The notes below the pieces were generated by a model that did not search any database, had not been told where the DNA came from, and worked only from the letters and a program-made list of their open reading frames with translations. This document shows, in pieces, positions 57,861 through 64,000 of a stretch of DNA of 64,000 nt. The stretch spans positions 2,038,501 to 2,102,500 of the forward strand of contig WAEK01000010.1 in NCBI GenBank assembly GCA_011634665.1, read 5' to 3'. This DNA is from Mortierella sp. BCC40632 (Eukaryota > Mortierellomycota > Mortierellomycetes > Mortierellales > Mortierellaceae). A program made the position numbers and the translations under genes. Within the stretch, counting starts at the first letter, position 1, and each line of letters starts with the position of its first letter.

Positions 57861-59374
57861 TCAGCGCCGTGCATGATCTGGCACATGAGCCGTTTGGTCA
57901 GCAAGAAAAGGACTCGACCGAGTGGATTGTGATTGTATTGGTGGTGGTGGTGGTGGTGCAACATAGGAATTCATGGGCGTGGGTCGATGATAGTAATCAT
58001 TAGCATTCGTCCCTCCTGTGCCCCCAACTCCCGATGAGGCTGTGAACGAAAGAGTCGAAGACGATGAATAGGGTCTGCTGACAGAAATCGCCGGCGAATC
58101 TGTACTCGTGTTGGCTAATAGTTGTACATGAGTTCCTGTAGGTGAACCATCCGAAAGTTGAGGGGACATGGATTGGAGTTGGTATTGAGACATAATGCCC
58201 ATACTGCTTCGGTTGAACACAGGAAAATGGATCTGCTGTTGATGAGATTGTACAGGTGTTGCAGTCGCTGACCCTCCGTATCCTGGTGCATACTGTAGCT
58301 GAGATTGTGCAGGCGAGGACGCAGCCGACTCATTGTGTTGGGACTGGTCCTCTTGACCAAACACTGGATATCCCTCAACGGTGACGACAGCCTGATATCG
58401 TGTAGGAGTGATAGAAAGGTTGCCTGTATGGAGCGCATCGTTGGTATCGCTGGTCGGAACCGAGCCCTGGTCTTGGGTGGGCAGGAACTGAGGGCTCCTG
58501 ACAGGCACCTTTTCCGTTCCATAGGCTACCACTGCCAGGTTCTCATCCACCAACTCGGCCTCAGCCGTCCTGTGGCTCGTCTGGGCGGGGCTCGAGTATC
58601 CCAAATGGGCTTGGTAAGGTGTTCCTGGTCCTAGATTGCTATCACCATCACGGCCTGCTCCTGGTCCCGAGATCCGATGTTCCTTCTGCAGTCGGTCCTC
58701 GTTTTTGAGCGCCATTCCCTTGACCCTGCGCTCCTCTTCTTCGAGCATTCTCATTCTCCGTCGTCTCCGAATATACCAGACGCCAGCACCGATCAAGAGA
58801 AGAAGGACAACTCCTCCGACAATGAGGCCAATCATGAGCGCATTTGATTTTGGTGGAACATAGATATCAGCATGGTCGCTCCACTTTTTAGAGGCGCCAT
58901 CCCAGACGCCGACGGACTGGTCGAGGAGGTCTGAAGGTGGAAGAGAGTTGGCGATGTTGTTGTATTCCAGCGTCGTGATGCCACCATGGAAAAAGATTTG
59001 GGAACCTCTTCCGATCACGGTTGCACCACGGAAGATGGCTTTCTTTGGTCCGCCTTCGGTCTCCTGGATCGGCTGGACTACGTTCTGGTCACTGTTGTAG
59101 ACAGAGACTTGTTGATTTGCAGCACTATCGCCACCATTTCCGATGAGGATCCCGAGACTCGAGCGTGAGACCGGGTAAGCCACGGACCCACGAGTTGCTT
59201 TGGTGAGTTGGGCCATGTTGCCAAACATAATCACGGCTGTGACATACCAGGGCGTCGGGTGAGGGACAAAAAGAATGCCGTTGTTAGTTTCGAAGGTCTG
59301 GAATGTGAGTCTATGCTGCAGCCCCCCCTCTCCCTCTCTCTCTCTCTTTCCTCGTCCCTCCTCCACAAACCGCG

Positions 59375-59420
<46 letters not shown>

Positions 59421-60368
59421 ACCACATAAACTCAAACCAAATGCAAGCAATGCCTCACCATTCGAGGGAGCTTGTTGGACGGGGAAGCTTGTGATAGTTT
59501 CCCAATCCTTGACAAAGCCCGTGTTCGCCGACGAGAACCCGCCGATGATATACGCTCGCCCATTCCCGTAGTGGTCCTTTTCCTTGGTCGGGTCTTGACC
59601 CAAGATCGCCAACGTAAAGTGGCGGAACCCCTGTGGGGGCAAAGGTGTTGATTCTGACCCGGGAATCACTCCCCATCCACTCGAGGAACTGGCCGAGGCA
59701 GGAGGCGTTGTGTCTGCAGTTCCGATGGCAAGAGTGACCATCCAGTTCCTCGTGTTTAGGTAGTATGGTTGAGGCTGAGAATTCCACCTGAGAGTGCATA
59801 CAACCAGTGCCGTGTATCCATCTGCCAAGATCCTAGCCTGAAGATAGACCGGGTTCAGGAACATATCTGCCGATACTGAGGGACCGTATTTGATCGATGA
59901 GGTTGGGACAGCCTCCCAAGTCGCTGAACGAATATTGTAGGTGAGGAACTGTGTGGCACCTCCGACGACGACAATCCGCCCATCCGAAGTAGCAAAGCAG
60001 TCGACCCAAGAAGGGGTTGAAGTCGAAGGTGTGGAGAAGCTAAAGGTCATGGTCAAATTGGTGATCTGGATAGGAGTGGGTGGGTTGGGGAGGTCCTGCC
60101 AGGGCAGGTCTTCGGGACTGGTAGTAGAGAGGGACTTGAGGGGAAGTTTGAGTGAAGTAAAGGCGGCATAGTCGGTGGAGATGGGGGGTGTGCCGCCAAG
60201 AAAGTAAATCGTGTTGTCATGTTCGACAACGCAATGACCTGCCCGGGGGCCAGGACCCTTGGATTGCGCGTTAACACCGACAGTCAGGAAACCCAGCAAA
60301 GTCAGCATTATCAGGGCAGCCACCGGGCAAATGCCTCTAGGCTGAACGACGTGAAATAGCCGCCGCAT
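57861..60368 (-). CDS. Kelch-repeat single-pass membrane protein
   Basis: Predicted secretory-pathway or plasma-membrane protein, about 790-835 aa; function unknown. ATG 60368 gives a signal peptide (VAALIMLTLLGFLTVGVNA, cleaved near AQS). Kelch-type blades follow: AGHCVVEHDNTIYFLGG, DGRIVVVGG, GNGRAYIIGG, GSQIFFHGG. One TM helix (ALMIGLIVGGVVLLLLIGAG, about residues 505-530 unspliced) is followed by a basic stop-transfer RRRRRMRM and a cytosolic Gln/Ser/Pro-rich tail of about 300 residues. Between 59316 and 59458 lies an apparent intron with (GT)n on the sense strand. The good GTGAGG donor (59458) and the acceptors at 59316 or 59311 do not keep frame, while the unspliced frame is open. It diverges from PP2C. 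Confidence 0.82.
59380..59418 (+). repeat. (CA)n microsatellite inside the kelch gene
   Basis: About 19 CA units, (GT)n on the sense strand, within the presumed intron. If unspliced it would encode a (Val-Cys)n run. Confidence 0.95.
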
Positions 60369-61677
60369 TGCGAGCGAGCAATAGGACAGGGGTGGAAAAC
60401 GGGAATGAAGAGAGAAGCGATTGAAGGTGCGTTGGGTGAAGAAGAGGAGAGAGAAAGGGAAAGAAAGAGAGAGCAAAAGAGAGAAAGAGAAAGTAAAAAA
60501 GAAAGAAAGAAAGAAAGAAAGAAGGCAAGAACAAGAGAACGGATGAGTGAACGAACGAGAGCAAAAGTAAAAAGTGGACCGCAGAGCAACAGGGCCATGC
60601 ATCCAGGCACAAAGGGCGAGGGCGCGGCGAACGACTGAAAACAGTGAAAAGGCGCTTTGGAGCACCGACCGACACAAACAACAAGAGCGGACACAAGCAG
60701 CGCCCGCAAACACGCAAACATACCATTTTTATTCTCTCCCGCACACACGCACACACACACACGCCGGGCTACTTCAAACACAATTGCCCAGTCAAGCTGT
60801 TAGCCAGCCGGCAATGGCTGGCTGCGAGCAAGCAAGGGAGTGACAGAAAACAACACAAGAGAAATGTTTATACACGTTCGAATGCGCCGCGACACTGCCT
60901 ACGGGCACGTGCCGAGAGGCCGGTGCACTGACAACATTCTCTGCGTCCATCTCCGCCAGGGATGATGGCGAAGATTCGACAGTGCATCTCGAAAGAGAGA
61001 GAGAGGGAGAAAGCATGTGTGTGTGTGTGTGCGTGTGTGCATATACGTATGAGAGAGAAGAGAAGAGAAAAGAAGAGAGAAGAAAGAAAGAAGAAAGGAA
61101 ACGAGAGCAGAAAGCATGAAAAAAAAAAAAAAAAAGTGGCGAGTGAGCCAAAGGGTCACGCAACCTTAAGAAAGAAAAAGAAAAAAATAAAGAAAAAAAA
61201 AAAAGAAAAGAAAAGGCCCATGCATGCTTCCTCTTCATCTCCGCATCCTTCTTCTCCGTGATTGCTCGCTCCGCGGTCTCCGGTCCAAGCATCGCCATCC
61301 TCTCTCGTAAGATCTTCTCCCGGCCTGCCTATCGTGGATCACGACGCCATCACGGGGAGATGGAACAAGCGGCTTCTTTTTTTTTTTTTTCTTTCTCTCT
61401 TTCTCTCTATCTCTCTATTTTTCTCCCCTGGCCCTTGAGAGATGGCGCTCTTCCCTGGATGAGGCACCGCCGATCAGCCTGATCTTACATCCCATCATCC
61501 ATCCGCCCATCTCGTAGGCCCCAAATCTACCCAAGCTTTGTCCCCTGCCTGATCAGGCCCTATCCCGCACCTTCCCCCTTCTGGCCGTTCACGACCCTTT
61601 CCAACCTAAAAAAGAGTACAACAACCACCACCGCCAAAAACAAACACCCCTTGCGCCATCCATTCGTCTGATCAACC
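60369..61677. promoter_or_regulatory. Divergent promoter region of kelch and PP2C genes
   Basis: About 1.3 kb between divergent starts. GA/GAAA-rich tracts lie at 60425-60520 (T/C-rich on the kelch sense strand) and 60985-61215, with a (GT)n at 61016-61040 and an (AC)n at 60741-60760. No gene is supported; the open frames on both strands come from the repeats. Confidence 0.5.
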
Positions 61678-63564
61678 ATGGGCCAGACACTTGCAGTTCC
61701 TATTACCGACAAGCACTCCACCTCAGGCCGCGATCGTCGGTTCGCCTATGGTGCCTCGGCAATGCAAGGCTGGAGAATAAGTATGTTTGCTTCAGTGTCT
61801 TTCCTGAGCTACTGAAGAGAACTTTTTTTTTTTATGGTCTAACTACACTGTTGGATTTGCCCGTTGGATTCACCTCCGTTGAATTTCACTTTGGATAGCG
61901 ATGGAGGATGCTCACACGACTCTGCTGTCAATCGATGGAGCAAGAGATACCTCTTTCTTTGCCGTCTTCGATGGTCATGGAGGTAAGAGAAAGAAAGAAA
62001 GAAAAAAGAAGAAACACTCTGACCAAGAGTAACCATGAACCTCAGACAGACAGGGCCACCTCCTAAAGGATGTTCGTTACTCGAGAGTCTAACTGCCAAG
62101 AAATGTTTGAATACTTTTTTGTTCCTCCAGGCCCAAGTGTGGCAAGGTACTGCGGCAGTGAGCTCCACAAGTATGTTGTAAAAGCCGATGCATTTGAAAG
62201 AGGAGATTACAAGGCCGCTATCAAGAATGGGTTCTTGACGCTAGACCAGATTATCCGTGAAGGTAATACTACCACTCTATTGCTGTAGTTCTTTCTAGAT
62301 ACTCTTGCTTGATCTCTGACTACTTTCTCTAACCAGGGACAATGTCACTTTTTTTTTTTTTTTTTTTTGCTTTGTTTTGCTTTGTTGTTTTTTGTTGGTC
62401 TCCCTGAACAGACCCAAATTACCATGGCGACACTTCTGGATGCACCGCTATTACTGCCACCATCACCAAAGACAACGTCCTCTACGTGGTAAGAGGCAAC
62501 CATCCACGGAAAATGATATTTCACTTTACTGGAGAACCGAGCTCTTTTTTTTAATTTTATTTGATTTGGCCTTTCCTCTCACCCAAAACAACAATTTCGA
62601 TCTCATAGGGAAATGCTGGTGACTCTCGCGCAGTCCTTTGCAGTGATGGCTCAGCATTCGCACTCTCAAGTGACCACAAGCCTGTCAACAAAGGTACATT
62701 TGGGGGACAGGTTGATAATTGGTTCCCTGTTATTAGCTGTTGTCACTGGAGCTAATAGCGAAATGGTGAACACGACCCACATCCACCCCTTCATACCCTA
62801 TATAGAGGAATCAAGACGCATTGTTGTGGCTGGCGGGTTTGTGGAGTCGGGAAGAGTCAACGGCAGCCTCGCTCTGTCTCGTGCCTTTGGTGATTATGAG
62901 TTCAAGACGAATGCTATTCTAGGACCCGAAGACCAAATTGTGACAGGTACAGCAATGTCAAACGTGGATGTCGGCCTCACCCATCAGACTAGTTGAAAAT
63001 GCGTCGAGACTATGAGAAAACTCACAGAGACATGCCTGTTTAATAGCCAGCCCCGCCATTACTGAGCACCGATTGAACGATGACGACGAGTTCCTGGTAC
63101 TCGCCTGCGATGGTATGAACTTTTTTTTTTTTTTTTTTTTTTTTTTATAGCACCGAGATAAACCAAGAGATGATTAACCGGTGCTTACTGAATACTATCT
63201 AGGTATCTGGGACTGCATGTCTTCACAGGAGGTAGTGACATTTGTCCGTAAAGGAATCGCCGAAAAGTTCCCTCTAGACACACTCTGCGAAATGACTATG
63301 GACCATTGCTTGTCACCAGACAGTGATGTGAACTATATCGGATGCGACAATATGACGATGGTCATTGTGGCGATCTTGAATGGAAAGACAGTCGAGGAGT
63401 GGTATGATCATGTAGCAGCTAAGGTAGCGACTCGTCTTGGTCCCGCGGACCCCTCACTCAAACGACCCAATGGTGATGAGGATCCAGAGACGCTTGCGGA
63501 GGAAATTGCTATGGCCCCAACAACAGTAGAGTCAAAGGGTCCTTTGGATGTAGTTTCAGCATAG
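61678..63564 (+). CDS. PP2C-family Ser/Thr phosphatase (Ptc2/Ptc3-like)
   Basis: Mn/Mg-dependent protein phosphatase, 349 aa. Exons 61678-61780, 61899-61982, 62131-62262, 62412-62488, 62609-62693, 62806-62946, 63047-63112, 63203-63564; all in frame. It starts MGQTL, with a Gly at position 2 that could be myristoylated, as in other fungal PP2C proteins. PP2C motifs in order: [21 protein letters not shown] (metal Asp and Gly), [32 protein letters not shown] (metal Asp), [12 protein letters not shown] (metal Asp). This matches Ptc2/Ptc3, which switch off stress MAPK and checkpoint kinases in yeast; that role is inferred. Several introns carry long T runs. Confidence 0.95.
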
Positions 63565-64000
63565 GGATAGCATCGCCCCTTCTGTGGCATTATTAACCAA
63601 GAAGATTGGATAGTTGATGCCCCAAGTGAATTGAATACTTTGCCTGGTTCTATGCTCCGTGGGGTCTTGGAGGTCATTTTTGACAAAAAAAAAAAAAAAA
63701 AAAAAAAAAGGTTAAGTGAACGAGACACAGGGAAGAAAAAGTCTACATGCGTTAAAAACAATTTGGCTAGACTAAAAAACGATTCAAGGTCCGGTTAGAC
63801 CCTCTCCCCTCTTTTTATTCATTTTGCTTGCTGGTTTGCATGACAGTTGGTCTTTGATGTCATAATCTCTGGTGCCATTCTTTATCATGCTTAGAGTTGG
63901 TTGAAGTCAACCTAGTGCGAGAAGATCGTATGCAAAAAAAACTTGAGCAGACTGCCACTGTGACGCACACCTACACCAGACATTGCCCCATTAAAGGTGT
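63565..64000. other. 3' flank of PP2C gene to window edge
   Basis: Contains a 25-nt A run at 63685-63709 and nothing recognisable as a gene on either strand. Confidence 0.5.

Noticed and set aside
60425..61215. Several open frames on both strands
   Set aside because: All come from GA, GT and GAAA repeats; no domain and no conserved splice pattern.

Overview
The window is nuclear DNA of a filamentous fungus. Genes are close together and mostly interrupted by short GT-AG introns of about 50-200 nt. UTRs, introns and spacers are full of homopolymer and pyrimidine or purine runs. The gene set (fungal CHA1-type serine dehydratase, TSL1/TPS2-type trehalose enzyme, KAP114/importin-9, GYF protein, kelch membrane protein, Fanzor/TnpB relic) suggests an early-diverging fungus, most likely Mortierellomycota. 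That placement is an inference; no search was run.

Left arm (1-31,667), mostly housekeeping: partial inositol-pentakisphosphate 2-kinase (-), L-serine ammonia-lyase (+), TAF12 (+), LOG-family phosphoribohydrolase (+), ATX1 copper chaperone (+), an alpha/beta hydrolase (+), an MCT-type MFS transporter (+), an SLC35F-type DMT transporter (+), a C2/class-3 lipase (+), an M17 aminopeptidase (-) and a large GYF protein (+). The aminopeptidase and GYF genes diverge from a 728-bp purine-rich spacer.

Centre (about 31.7-40.1 kb), accessory island: intact housekeeping genes stop. Here lie an unrecognised ORF, two tandem broken copies of a lineage-specific family with a PD-(D/E)XK-like nuclease signature, a diverged repeat shared by two of their introns, a TATA-bearing LTR-like insertion, small orphan ORFs, and a 5'-truncated TnpB/Fanzor-like RNA-guided nuclease (-). 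This is the part most worth a second look.

Right arm (40.1-64.0 kb): TPS/TPP trehalose enzyme (-), importin-9/KAP114 with an acidic histone-binding loop (-), M24B prolidase with a His-rich insertion (+), a bHLH factor (+), a kelch-repeat single-pass membrane protein (-) and a PP2C phosphatase (+).

Exon ends were placed by reading frame, splice consensus and protein-family continuity. For all fully modelled genes the exon lengths sum to a multiple of three. Exceptions, stated in the entries: one LOG exon, one GYF intron, the kelch intron and the hydrolase 3' end.
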